Assembly (NCBI RefSeq): GCF_900112775.1
Contig: NZ_FOYZ01000016.1
Location: forward strand, 24,769-88,768
Reading direction: 5' to 3'
DNA: 64,000 bases
DNA from: Anaeromicropila populeti
Lineage (GTDB): Bacteria; Bacillota; Clostridia; Lachnospirales; Lachnospiraceae
Both the position numbers and the translations under genes were made by a program. Positions 43,214 to 51,590 of this stretch are shown in pieces (position 1 is the stretch's first letter; each line of letters starts with the position of its first letter). The notes below the pieces were generated by a model. That model did not search any database. It was not told the DNA's origin and worked only from the letters and a program-made list of their open reading frames with translations.

Positions 43214-43955
43214 TATACTAAATAATTTTGATAAAAAGGTATTTCACATTTTGCTTTGTGATGATGACATCATTAACTTAGAAATTAATCAAAAATATGT
43301 AGAGTTGTACAGTAAAAAGCAAAAAAGAGAGGTTAAAATACATTTATTTAGTAAAATTGATAATAAGCTCTATGAATATATTAAAAAAAATACACCAGAC
43401 ATTGCATTGCTAGATATTGATATGCCAGACGGAAATGGAATTGCTATAGCTAAGGAGCTGCAAAAATATAAGGCGGATATTCCAATTATTTTTATTACTG
43501 GTCACGCTGAGTACAAGACAATTGCCTGTGATATTTTAGCGATAGGATATTTAATAAAGCCAGTAATTCCTGAAAATTTTGAACTTCTATACCGCCGGGC
43601 AATTGCACAGGTGGAAAGCGAGATTTCGGAAGAGTACAATAAATTTTTAATTCTTACAGTACATAAAAAGGTAATTAGAATAAGAAGCTGCACTATTCTT
43701 TGTATTGAGAAATTACAGAAAAACTTAATATTTAAAACAGAAAAAGGAATCTTTGAAACAAGAGACTCTTTGGTTTCCATTGAAGGTCAGCTTACTACTG
43801 GCTTTCTCAGAATCAGCCAAAGTGTCATTGTCAATAGAAATGAAATTCTCTCTGTAGACAGGGATACCGTTTACTTATCTACGGGAGATGAGTTTCCAAT
43901 AGGACGTACTTATCTTACAAAAGTTAAGGAAGCCTATCGTAAAATACCTAAGTAA
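43203..43955 (+). CDS. agrA: AgrA-like LytTR response regulator
   Basis: A 250-aa regulator. The receiver domain has the acidic pair LCDDD, phospho-acceptor D71 in LLDIDMPDG, the IFITGH strand and the conserved LIKPV lysine. A C-terminal LytTR DNA-binding domain follows (VSIEGQL, FLRISQSVIVN, IGRTYLTKVKEAY). It is co-translated with agrC, with AAAGGAGG before the ATG. Targets cannot be read; the adjacent NRPS-PKS cluster is an attractive candidate. Confidence 0.92.
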   Translation: MNSSILNNFDKKVFHILLCDDDIINLEINQKYVELYSKKQKREVKIHLFSKIDNKLYEYIKKNTPDIALLDIDMPDGNGIAIAKELQKYKADIPIIFITGHAEYKTIACDILAIGYLIKPVIPENFELLYRRAIAQVESEISEEYNKFLILTVHKKVIRIRSCTILCIEKLQKNLIFKTEKGIFETRDSLVSIEGQLTTGFLRISQSVIVNRNEILSVDRDTVYLSTGDEFPIGRTYLTKVKEAYRKIPK

Positions 43956-44005
43956 ACCAGTTACTGAACCCAAAAAATCAGGAAATCCAATGGGCAGGGG
44001 GTGTT

Positions 44006-44149
44006 ATGATGGGAAAAAAAGTACAATGGTCTGAAAAAATAACAGCCTGGACAGCAGAAGCAATGGTAAAGCAGACAGTTAGTTCTGCTTGTTGGTTTTT
44101 TCTTTACCAGCCCAAATTACCAAAGGGAGCGGAACGGTTTAAACGGTAA
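44006..44149 (+). CDS. agrD: AgrD-type cyclic autoinducer peptide precursor
   Basis: A 47-codon gene starting 50 bases after agrA. The peptide has the three AgrD parts: an amphipathic basic N-terminal helix, a central SSACWFFLYQPKLPKG stretch, and a charged tail. The Cys29 and following aromatic residues fit a five-residue thiolactone ring CWFFL, comparable to clostridial CLWFT-type signals, and QPKLPK matches the conserved recognition part after the ring. AGGGGG at 43996-44001 is better spaced for the second ATG (44009), so 46 residues is equally likely. No AgrB protease is in the window. Confidence 0.82.
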   Translation: MMGKKVQWSEKITAWTAEAMVKQTVSSACWFFLYQPKLPKGAERFKR

Positions 44150-44171
44150 TCTTTAAAGTTCCTAATTTGAG

Positions 44172-44219
44172 GATATATACTGTTAATCAAAAAAATTGAC
44201 AGTATATATCTTCTTTTTC
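44172..44219 (+). terminator. Terminator after agrD
   Basis: GATATATACTGT (44172-44183) pairs perfectly with ACAGTATATATC (44199-44210), followed by TTCTTTTTC. It closes the agrC-agrA-agrD unit 22 bases after the agrD stop, which supports all three genes being one transcript. Confidence 0.8.
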
Positions 44220-44364
44220 TAAATGATATAACATTTACGTCTACGGTTGTTAAGTGTGTAAACAGATTTTGCAGAATCTCCATAGCATTCCTCTAAATAG
44301 GAATAATATAAAAAGTTTTAGAATATATATTTTTGAATAGATATATTTATGAGGAGTTGAAGAG

Positions 44365-45519
44365 ATGGCGGATTATAAAAGATTAGTTTCCTACATATAT
44401 AATTATGAAAATGGACAAAAAAGAGGAAATATTGGATTTAGCCGTGTGGAAGCGAAAAACGGAAAGTGTAAGGTTACAATACATTTTAAAACGCTGGCGT
44501 TGGATGGGCGTGATCTAAAAGTGTATTTCCTCTTAAGAAAAAATGAAATGTTGCGTGGAATTAAGCTGGGGACAGTAGCACCGAAAAATGGGACAGGAGA
44601 GTTTCGGATCGAGACAGAATCAGAGAATTTAATGAACAGTGGATATCCAATTGAACAAATATGTGGCGTCTTGGTTTATGCCTCCAGCGAAAAATTTCTA
44701 GGTTCTCAATGGGATGATTTGCCTATAGATTTAAGAAATTTTTCTGAATGCAATGAAGTTCAAAAGAAGGATGAAAGATTGCTGAATCAGATCGAGCAGA
44801 AAATAAGTGACTATATTGAAGAAGAGGTAAAGAGTGAGGTTGTCGAGCTAAAAGCAAGTGAACTGGAGCAAGAAGACATTATTTCAAAGGATACCATTGA
44901 TTTACGGTTGCAGGAAGTAGTAAATATACTAAACGAGAGTAAGGAAGTAGAAAAGCCAGAAGAAAAAATATATGAATGTCCGATTGAAAAGGCTGAAACG
45001 GATCAAGACATCGAAAAGCAGGAAATGGAACTGCAAGAGATGGAAAATGATGCAAATGAACCAGAAAGTATAACTGAAAATGAAAATGTACCAGAGGTAG
45101 AGCAGCAATCATGTTGTCAAAAGGAAAGAAAGTGCTGTCCAGAGCCAGAAGTGGATTGGTATCCAGAATGCGTAAAAAGAATTATTGAGACATATCCTGA
45201 AATCAGTAAATTTCCAAAAAAGGATTTTAAAGTATGTGTAAAAATGGAGCCAAGGGATATTGGAGTATTCCCAATTGAAACATGGATTCTTGCAAATAAT
45301 AGCTTTCTTCTTCATGGATATTATAATTATAGACATATTATGTTTGGAGTATTAGTGACAAGTGGAGAACTTCAGTACGTAATTGGTGTTCCAGGCATTT
45401 TTCATAATCGCGAGCAAATGATGGCAGGAATGTTTGGATTTGATCGCTTTAAATCCATAAAAGGGGGCAATCCAGCTGTTGGTGATTTTGGATATTGGGT
45501 TCAGCAGATTATTCTATAA
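44365..45519 (+). CDS. DUF6128-like protein of Lachnospiraceae type
   Basis: A 384-aa cytoplasmic protein with no signal peptide or membrane segment. Residues 1-130 form a beta-rich domain. Residues 130-255 are a very acidic, Glu/Lys-rich linker. Then comes a short double-cysteine patch (SCCQ, KCCPE), followed by a conserved C-terminal domain ending VGDFGYWVQQIIL. The C-terminal domain resembles DUF6128 proteins known mainly from Lachnospiraceae; no function is established. GAGGAG precedes the ATG. Its 3' end overlaps the convergent GNAT gene by 6 bases. Family name from memory, function unknown. Confidence 0.7.
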   Translation: MADYKRLVSYIYNYENGQKRGNIGFSRVEAKNGKCKVTIHFKTLALDGRDLKVYFLLRKNEMLRGIKLGTVAPKNGTGEFRIETESENLMNSGYPIEQICGVLVYASSEKFLGSQWDDLPIDLRNFSECNEVQKKDERLLNQIEQKISDYIEEEVKSEVVELKASELEQEDIISKDTIDLRLQEVVNILNESKEVEKPEEKIYECPIEKAETDQDIEKQEMELQEMENDANEPESITENENVPEVEQQSCCQKERKCCPEPEVDWYPECVKRIIETYPEISKFPKKDFKVCVKMEPRDIGVFPIETWILANNSFLLHGYYNYRHIMFGVLVTSGELQYVIGVPGIFHNREQMMAGMFGFDRFKSIKGGNPAVGDFGYWVQQIIL

Positions 45520-46065
45520 AATCACTTTATTATTCAAAAGATAAAAGCAGATATAATCCTCCCAACTTTGATTTAATTTAGCAAAGGAGTGGTATATTCC
45601 TTCTTCAATAAATCCAATATGCTTTATGAAACTAATAGACGCATAATTGGAAGGATGGATAAAGGCATTAATCCGATGCAAACCATAGTTTTCAAAAAGA
45701 AAATTGACAGCAGTGCTTACAGCTTCCGTTCCAAACCCACATCGAGTATGCTGCCGGTCAATTTTATAGCCAATCATACAACTCTGAAAGACGCCGCGTA
45801 AAATATTATGAAAACAAATGGTTCCTATAATCTTAGATGGCTCCTCTTTTGCAAATATCCAGAAGCGTATATGCATTTTGTTTAAAAAGGCATTATTTTC
45901 ATGGGTTAATAGGGCTTCTTGGTACGAAAGCGTATAAAAATTAGAGGTTCTTACTGGTTCCCATGGTTCAAAGGTCTCTTTATTTGATGCATAGAAATCT
46001 AAGACAGAGGGAGCCCATTCTGGAGTGAGGGTTTTTAATACTAAACGAGTTGAGGTATATTCCAT
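45514..46065 (-). CDS. GNAT-family acetyltransferase (RimJ/RimL type)
   Basis: A 183-aa acetyltransferase beginning TSTRLVLKTLTPEWA. It has the acetyl-CoA binding stretch TRCGFGTEAV, followed by YGLHRINAFIHPSNYASISF and HIGFIEEGI, as in RimJ/RimL N-acetyltransferases. Substrate, protein N-terminus or small molecule, cannot be told. GGAGG precedes the start on the minus strand. It is convergent with the upstream DUF6128-like gene. Confidence 0.88.
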   Translation of the reverse strand: MEYTSTRLVLKTLTPEWAPSVLDFYASNKETFEPWEPVRTSNFYTLSYQEALLTHENNAFLNKMHIRFWIFAKEEPSKIIGTICFHNILRGVFQSCMIGYKIDRQHTRCGFGTEAVSTAVNFLFENYGLHRINAFIHPSNYASISFIKHIGFIEEGIYHSFAKLNQSWEDYICFYLLNNKVIL

Positions 46066-46095
46066 TTATAGATTCCTCCTGTCAGTTGGGATGTT

Positions 46096-46138
46096 TCCTT
46101 TGATAAAATGCAAGAGGCAGAGGCTTCTTGCATTTTAT
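46096..46138 (-). terminator. Terminator of nrdG
   Basis: ATAAAATGCAAGA (46103-46115) pairs perfectly with TCTTGCATTTTAT (46126-46138) around a 10-base loop. Read on the minus strand it is followed by TTTTATC. The nrdG stop codon lies in the first arm. Confidence 0.65.
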
Positions 46139-46827
46139 ATTCCTCGAATTTCAACATGTTCTATTTCTTTCCGTGCAACCTGGCAAAATTGTTCCAGGGT
46201 GTCCTTTGTATGAGCATGCAGGAAAGGATAAATGACCTGTTCGGAGGGCTGAAAGTTTTGAAGATAATAAGCTTCTGCTCCTGCAAGCCAGTGAGAAATT
46301 TCCTCTATGTCATGTTGTGTATGCAGTTCTTTTACAATCGTAGTTCTGAATTCATATGAAATTTCAGAGTTCATAATTATTGTAACAGAATCTTCAATAT
46401 TCTGTAAACTAAAATTTAATTTACCAATGGTTTTAAAATAATTTTCTTTTGCGTTTTTAATGTCCATGGCAATATAATCTAAAAGATTCCTTTCTAACAA
46501 ATGCTGCAAAATATCTGGATTTGATCCATTTGTGTCTAGTTTAACTAAAAAGCCAAGTGATTTTATTTCTTCTAGCAAAAAAGAAAGCTCAGGGTTAAGA
46601 GTTGGCTCGCCTCCTGTAATACAGACACCCTCTAGAATATGGATTCTAGTTTTTAAAAATGAAATTACTTCGTCAAGTGTTATGGCATTTTGGTGTTCAG
46701 GTGTAAGAACTAAATCTCTATTATGGCAAAATGGACACCGAAAATTACAATTTGCTAAAAAAAGAGTTGCGGCTATGTGTCCAGGATAGTCTAACAGCGT
46801 AACCTTTTGTATTCCATCAATAAGCAA
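46135..46827 (-). CDS. nrdG: Anaerobic ribonucleotide reductase-activating protein
   Basis: A 230-aa radical SAM activase. The cluster motif is CNFRCPFC (Cx3Cx2C), followed by ITGGEPTLN, the SAM-binding GGE. It generates the glycyl radical of the class III reductase NrdD, or acts on a related glycyl-radical enzyme; nrdD is not in the window. The start is TTG at 46827-46825 with GAGGTGAG just upstream on the minus strand. Supports an anaerobic host. Confidence 0.9.
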   Translation of the reverse strand: MLIDGIQKVTLLDYPGHIAATLFLANCNFRCPFCHNRDLVLTPEHQNAITLDEVISFLKTRIHILEGVCITGGEPTLNPELSFLLEEIKSLGFLVKLDTNGSNPDILQHLLERNLLDYIAMDIKNAKENYFKTIGKLNFSLQNIEDSVTIIMNSEISYEFRTTIVKELHTQHDIEEISHWLAGAEAYYLQNFQPSEQVIYPFLHAHTKDTLEQFCQVARKEIEHVEIRGI

Positions 46828-46914
46828 AGACTCACCTCGTTTGAAATATTTTTGTTTCTATGATAAGCTATAATAAAAGTTCTGTCTAGATTGTAATGGA
46901 AAAAGGTGATTAAT

Positions 46915-47370
46915 ATGGATGAAAAATTTATGAGAGAGGCTTTAAAACAGGCAAAAAAAGCGTACAAGCTGGAAGAGGTCCCTATTGGCTGTGTAATAAC
47001 CATGAATGAAAAGATAATTGCCCGGTCATATAATAAGAGAAATTCTAAGAAAAATCCGCTGGCACATGCAGAAATCATGGCAATTAATAAGGCGAGCAAG
47101 ATAGTGGGAGACTGGAGATTAGAGGAATGTACTATGTATGTAACATTAGAACCATGTCAGATGTGTGCTGGCGCCATTGTGCAGGCACGGATTCCAAGGG
47201 TTGTAATTGCCAGTATGAATCCTAAGGCAGGATGTGCCGGTTCTGTTCTAAACCTGTTGCAGGTGGAGCGGTTTAATCATCAGGTAGAGATTACAAATGG
47301 AGTCTTAGAAGAAGAGTGTACGGCCTTACTGCAAGAATTTTTTCGAGAATTGAGGGTAAAGAAGAAATAA
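46915..47370 (+). CDS. tadA: tRNA-specific adenosine deaminase
   Basis: TadA deaminates A34 of tRNA-Arg(ACG) to inosine. The zinc motif HAEIMAINKAS holds the proton-shuttle Glu, and EPCQMCAGAIVQARI gives the PCxxC ligands. About 151 aa is typical. ATG 46915 is preferred to the GTG at 46906, since AAGGTG overlaps 46906 and is well spaced for 46915. It is followed by SRP RNA, a widespread Firmicute arrangement. Confidence 0.95.
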   Translation: MDEKFMREALKQAKKAYKLEEVPIGCVITMNEKIIARSYNKRNSKKNPLAHAEIMAINKASKIVGDWRLEECTMYVTLEPCQMCAGAIVQARIPRVVIASMNPKAGCAGSVLNLLQVERFNHQVEITNGVLEEECTALLQEFFRELRVKKK

Positions 47371-47395
47371 TTGATGATTAGTAAAATTTTTACTC

Positions 47396-47424
47396 TTGAC
47401 AGAAGGCGCTAGAATGCGTATACT
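47396..47424 (+). promoter_or_regulatory. Strong promoter of SRP RNA
   Basis: TTGACA at 47396-47401, exactly 17 bases, TATACT at 47419-47424. It lies 25 bases past tadA and about 33 bases ahead of the mature SRP RNA. Confidence 0.85.
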
Positions 47425-47456
47425 ATACTTACGCTTAAAAATGTGTAAGCAATGGA

Positions 47457-47714
47457 ATTGTCATAGAATTTCCGTGCAGCCGGGGAGTTAGCGGTGCCCT
47501 GAACCTGCAATCCGCTATAGCAGGGGTGATATTTTGCCTAGGATTTGTTTTTGTAGGGCTGCCCTTTATAAGTGGCGTTGACGTTTTGGTCTTGCGCAAC
47601 AGGAATTTGTGAACCGTGTCAGGTCGGGAACGGAGCAGCACTAAGCAAAATCTCCTGTGTGCCGTAAGGTAGCTGGGACTGAGTTAACTGTAGAGGTAAC
47701 GCCTATGAGGCAAA
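47457..47714 (+). ncRNA. ffs: Large signal recognition particle RNA
   Basis: About 258 bases of the large Firmicute form. The 5' Alu-domain sequence GGGGAGTTAGCGGTGCCC and the CTGCAATCCGCTATAGCAGG stretch are recognisable. The Ffh-binding domain IV reads GTGTCAGGTCGGGAACGGAG followed by CAGCAC near 47616-47641. The ends are set by a closing helix, TTG(T)TCATAG near 47458-47466 with CTATGAGGCAA near 47703-47713, and are approximate. Confidence 0.9.
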
Positions 47715-47872
47715 TACAAAGCAAAATGCACGGATTTATTATATAAATAAAATAATGTATTATGAGGAAGTATATATGTAGGCAAGAAGCTTATGTGTAT
47801 ACTTTTATTTGTGTAAAGGCAATTAATATGCAGAATATAGGACTTCTTACTCTTTCTATTTATCTAAAATAC

Positions 47873-47881
47873 TGATATAAT
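47873..47881 (+). promoter_or_regulatory. Extended -10 promoter for the next gene
   Basis: TGATATAAT at 47873-47881 is a full extended -10 element, 36 bases ahead of the GTG start at 47918. A -35 box is weak, as is common for extended -10 promoters. The rest of 47715-47917 shows nothing else. Confidence 0.55.
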
Positions 47882-47917
47882 TAAGATAGTGTATAGCGAA
47901 ATGGAGGGTATGACATA

Positions 47918-50257
47918 GTGCAGGAATTAAAAATAAATGCTGTAAATCAAATATCAAAAGGCGGCTGTATTTTTCAAGAAAATAATGCAGCGGATATGGT
48001 GGGGATCGTAATTCGCGGAAAAGTGCTAATACAGAATAGAGGAATCTGTACTTATGTCCAGTCCGGAGCGTTTATAGGAGTAATTGATATTTTTTCCAAT
48101 AGATATCAGTCTTCTTATATTGCACAGGAAGATGTTGTAGTATATATTTTTCCTGTTAAAATGGAAGATGATTTAGAGGATGTGTTGGCAATTAATAAGG
48201 ATTACTGTGGACTGATGACTGCCTCCTTGAGCCGTTTAATAGCCAGACTGGCTGAGGTGAAAACTGAGTTGACCAAAATAGCATCTGAATTCTATAATTT
48301 TATAAAGTTACATTATCAGAGGTATCTGATGGAGGGTATTAAAAGTGGTTATGTAAGCAAGTCAATTCCCGTTATAGATGAGTTGGAACAGTATATATCT
48401 GTGGATGAAATAGATGACATGCTGCTGGAATATTATTGCCAGTGCAGTAAAATCCCTGTTGAAGTACACAAGGCTTATTTTGAAAACAGGATTATTTGTA
48501 TGCATCATGTAAGAGAGGAAGCGGTTTTACTTCAAAGTCTGTATCAGGAATGTTCTGCACTGACCTGCTACATATTTGAAGTTATGGAGTGTTTGCTGTC
48601 AGAAGATGACCTTTGTTTTTTTAAAAAGGCAGCACAATTGTATTCAGATATGTCAGGGACAACTGGTGAGAATCTAAAGCGCAGGGGCGAAGTAGGAAAA
48701 ATAATTGAGCGTTTAATTGATAAAATTAATGCAGTGGAAGTAGCTGTGAAAAATGCTGCTGGTATTGAGATATCTGTGAATCACGATTATTTAGAAAAGA
48801 GCTACTATGAGGTTCTTTCTGGGACAAGTATTTCGTCTGGCGAGGAACTTGCCATTGAGGAAGCGGAGGATAATAAGGAAGAAATTTTGAAGGAATTAAA
48901 AAATTCTCTGGAAAAAATTCTGCGGTATTCTGAGATTAGTGAAGAAAAACAACTGCTTTTTAAAGAGGAGATTTTAAAATTTAAAAAGTTAGAGGATAAG
49001 GCTTCTACTGAGGATTTTACAAGACTGTTAAGACGGCAGCTTAGTGAACTCTATTATGAGATTTATGGTTTGGTTTTTATAAAGGCATATAAGGAAAATA
49101 ACAGGTCACATTTGATTGATTTGTTTTTAAATTATGGATTTATAGATGAGACATTATTGTCCGAAGAGCAGGTTTTGCAATTATATCATCTGAATCTGGA
49201 TTTGGAAAGTATGCAGCCTTGTAAGGTTTATTCTATGAGAGACTGGCTGAACGCGGTTTATGAGGAGGATAAGGAACCTTCAAAGAGCGAGTTTGATCTA
49301 GATTATTATGATGCACTGAGAGATGAAAAGAGGCTGATGAAATTATCCGATGCTCAGTTTCAAGAGAAAAGCAATGATAAAAGGCTTAAGCTGGAATATG
49401 AGATTAAAAATATGCTTATGTATAATAACAGAGTGTCTAGTGGAAGAATTACTACATTTGTACCATTTTTATATGAGCAGGTATTCTTTGGAAGGATCAA
49501 TAAGGCTTTTCATTCTGCCAGGGATATTAATGCGGCGTTAAACAGATTTTTAAATGTGGATTATTCTATTTTTTATCGGGAGAGGTTGTATTCTGCGCCT
49601 GAGAAAGGAATTAAAAAAGAGTACATTATGGAACAGATTTTTCCTGACATTATTCTTCTACCGATCTGTGGAAGTCATGGTGTCATGTGGCAGGAGATTA
49701 CGGGAAGAAGAAGAAATACCCCAGGCAGATTTTTAATTCCAGTACTGACAGAGGAAAGTCTAGATAATATTATAGTTCAACTAATGGGCAGGTTTCGTTG
49801 GGAATTATGTCGAACTATTCAGGGTGGCTCTTGGAATAATATTCAGTATCCGTCACTTACGTCTGAGTATTATGATTATATTCAGTTTTATCAGAAAAAC
49901 AGGGATTTGACTCCTGAGAAGAAGGAAAAATTGAAGAGTCAGATTGTACGAGGAAGGGGAAATACGCGGGAAGTGTTTTTGCTGGATTATATGAGTTGGA
50001 TTATGAGAGAAGCCAATGGTGAAATTCGGCTGAATAAGGTGGCGCGGGCGCTTATGGCAACTTATATTCCATTTCCAAAGGCAATACGGGAAAGAATTGC
50101 GGTACAGCCTATTTTTTCAGAGGCCATGTTTCGGTTTGAGAGGGAACGCAGCTTGAAGGTGAAGGAACTGGAACAAAGGAAAAGGGCGTTGGAAAAGGAT
50201 AATGTAGATATTCCGCAGGACATTCTGGATACACTGGATTTTTATAAAGAGGGTTAA
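47918..50257 (+). CDS. Uncharacterised protein with N-terminal cNMP-binding-like domain
   Basis: A 779-aa soluble protein. Residues 1-115 resemble a cyclic-nucleotide-binding (Crp-like) jelly roll: ISKGGCIFQENN, a GIVIRGKVLI strand, SGAFIGVIDIF and a later YIFPV strand. The rest is largely helical with acidic coiled regions (about 310-370) and ends in a charged helix, with no membrane segment or DNA-binding domain seen. A conserved-looking block lies near 590-720 (MWQEITGRRRNTPGRF; GGSWNNIQYPSLTSEYYDY). I do not recognise a named family. Start is GTG with GGAGGG 9 bases upstream. It occupies the place after SRP RNA where dnaX is often found. Confidence 0.8.
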   Translation: MQELKINAVNQISKGGCIFQENNAADMVGIVIRGKVLIQNRGICTYVQSGAFIGVIDIFSNRYQSSYIAQEDVVVYIFPVKMEDDLEDVLAINKDYCGLMTASLSRLIARLAEVKTELTKIASEFYNFIKLHYQRYLMEGIKSGYVSKSIPVIDELEQYISVDEIDDMLLEYYCQCSKIPVEVHKAYFENRIICMHHVREEAVLLQSLYQECSALTCYIFEVMECLLSEDDLCFFKKAAQLYSDMSGTTGENLKRRGEVGKIIERLIDKINAVEVAVKNAAGIEISVNHDYLEKSYYEVLSGTSISSGEELAIEEAEDNKEEILKELKNSLEKILRYSEISEEKQLLFKEEILKFKKLEDKASTEDFTRLLRRQLSELYYEIYGLVFIKAYKENNRSHLIDLFLNYGFIDETLLSEEQVLQLYHLNLDLESMQPCKVYSMRDWLNAVYEEDKEPSKSEFDLDYYDALRDEKRLMKLSDAQFQEKSNDKRLKLEYEIKNMLMYNNRVSSGRITTFVPFLYEQVFFGRINKAFHSARDINAALNRFLNVDYSIFYRERLYSAPEKGIKKEYIMEQIFPDIILLPICGSHGVMWQEITGRRRNTPGRFLIPVLTEESLDNIIVQLMGRFRWELCRTIQGGSWNNIQYPSLTSEYYDYIQFYQKNRDLTPEKKEKLKSQIVRGRGNTREVFLLDYMSWIMREANGEIRLNKVARALMATYIPFPKAIRERIAVQPIFSEAMFRFERERSLKVKELEQRKRALEKDNVDIPQDILDTLDFYKEG

Positions 50258-50323
50258 GGTGATAGTTTGTTTACCAAACGAACTTGAATGAAGGAAGGGA
50301 ATATGGGCTGAAATGACGGCAGG

Positions 50324-50355
50324 GCAGGAACCGAAGGGGTCTTGGCCTGCTTTTT
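50324..50355 (+). terminator. Candidate terminator
   Basis: GCAGG (50324-50328) pairs with CCTGC (50346-50350), with partial pairing inside, and TTTTTGG follows. It lies 67 bases after the preceding stop. The stem is short, so the call is moderate. Confidence 0.5.
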
Positions 50356-50374
50356 GGTAAGTAAAATTGTGCTA

Positions 50375-50404
50375 TTGAATTTGGAGCGTATTCTATAATA
50401 TAAT
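50375..50404 (+). promoter_or_regulatory. Promoter of the secreted Fn3/RHS genes
   Basis: TTGAAT at 50375-50380, 18 bases, TATAAT at 50399-50404. It is 35 bases ahead of the GTG start at 50439 and can serve both secreted-protein genes, which are 15 bases apart. Confidence 0.6.
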
Positions 50405-50438
50405 GAAAATGAATTATATTTAGAAGGAGAGTAGAAGA

Positions 50439-51575
50439 GTGAAAAAAGTATTTCAGTCATTAATAGTTGGACTTGTTTGTGTTGTAATGGTTCAGTTATC
50501 TGTTAGAGTGCATGCGGCAAAGTATGAATATGATAAATTAAATCGATTAATAAAAGTAACATATGAAAATGGAAGTTATATTGAGTATGAGTATGACAAA
50601 AATGGAAATATAAAAAATGTAAATCAGTATGTGGCTTCGTTGCCAATACCAACGCCAACAGTGATTCCACAGCCAACAGCAACAATTCCTATTGCATCAG
50701 AAAAGCCAGAACCTGATAAACTGGTTATTACAGTAATTGAACATCCTGGAGGATATAGTGAACTTCGATTTAATGCAATTGAAGGTGCAGAACAATATGC
50801 GGTATATCGTTCAAGTGAAGAATACGGTACATATACGCTGGTAAAATACATAAGCGAAACAGTTTTTATTGATCAGTCAATTTTTGTGTCAGGGAAAAAT
50901 TATTATAAAATAAAACCATGTTTTAGCAATCCAGCAATAAAAAGTGAATTCTCAAATATAGTAGGGACTATCAGATTAAATGATATTACTGAAAATGATA
51001 TTACTTTATTAAGTAGTTTAAAAACAGGTGCAGCCTATAATGAAGTATTATCCTATCATATGCTCAAGTGGAGTTCTGTAACAAATGCAGATAGCTACGA
51101 AATTTATCGTTCCACAAGTCTAAAAGGTGGCTTTAAAAAAATTGATACAATTAAAAATGTAGATAATATAAAGTATATAGATAAAACAATAAAAAGTAAT
51201 AAAAAGTATTTTTATAAGGTAAGAGCGGTTGCATCTGTAACAGGGATAGAATATCACAGTAAGTATTCCAGTGTAATGAAATGTAGTTGGACTAAATCAA
51301 CACCACCATCAGGAGTGAAAATTAATAATATTAGTAAAGATATAGTAAAAATTTCTTGGAAAAAAGCATTAGATGCAGATGATTATGTAATTTATCAGTC
51401 AGCAAGTAAGTATGGGACATATCGGGTGAAATCAATAATATGGAATTCAAAAGATAATTGCTTTTTTAGCAATGTAAATCAGACAGGCAATCAGTACTAT
51501 ATTATTTGTGCATTTAAAAAGGTAAATGGGAAAATATTATTTAGCAATTTCAGCGAAATCATTGAGATAAAATAA
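50439..51575 (+). CDS. Secreted protein with YD repeats and Fn3-like domains
   Basis: A 378-aa exported protein. A signal peptide covers residues 1-27 (cleavage near VHAA-KY). Two YD/RHS repeats follow at once (KYEYDKLNRLIKVTYENG, then YIEYEYDKNGNI). Next are a Pro/Thr linker (about 68-88) and three fibronectin type III-like units with the recurrent YxIYRSxxxxGxY pattern. GTG start, with AAGGAGAG upstream. The YD repeats look like a detached copy of those in the giant neighbour; the pair probably acts at the cell surface. Confidence 0.82.
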   Translation: MKKVFQSLIVGLVCVVMVQLSVRVHAAKYEYDKLNRLIKVTYENGSYIEYEYDKNGNIKNVNQYVASLPIPTPTVIPQPTATIPIASEKPEPDKLVITVIEHPGGYSELRFNAIEGAEQYAVYRSSEEYGTYTLVKYISETVFIDQSIFVSGKNYYKIKPCFSNPAIKSEFSNIVGTIRLNDITENDITLLSSLKTGAAYNEVLSYHMLKWSSVTNADSYEIYRSTSLKGGFKKIDTIKNVDNIKYIDKTIKSNKKYFYKVRAVASVTGIEYHSKYSSVMKCSWTKSTPPSGVKINNISKDIVKISWKKALDADDYVIYQSASKYGTYRVKSIIWNSKDNCFFSNVNQTGNQYYIICAFKKVNGKILFSNFSEIIEIK

Positions 51576-51590
51576 ACATAAGGAGAATGT

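Noticed and set aside
45589..46359. Plus-strand open frames at 45589, 46025 and 46108
   Set aside because: They are antisense to the GNAT and nrdG genes, whose motifs are unambiguous.
47435..47641. Minus-strand 68-aa open frame within the SRP RNA
   Set aside because: It lies antisense to a clearly recognisable structured RNA, has no ribosome site and no family resemblance.
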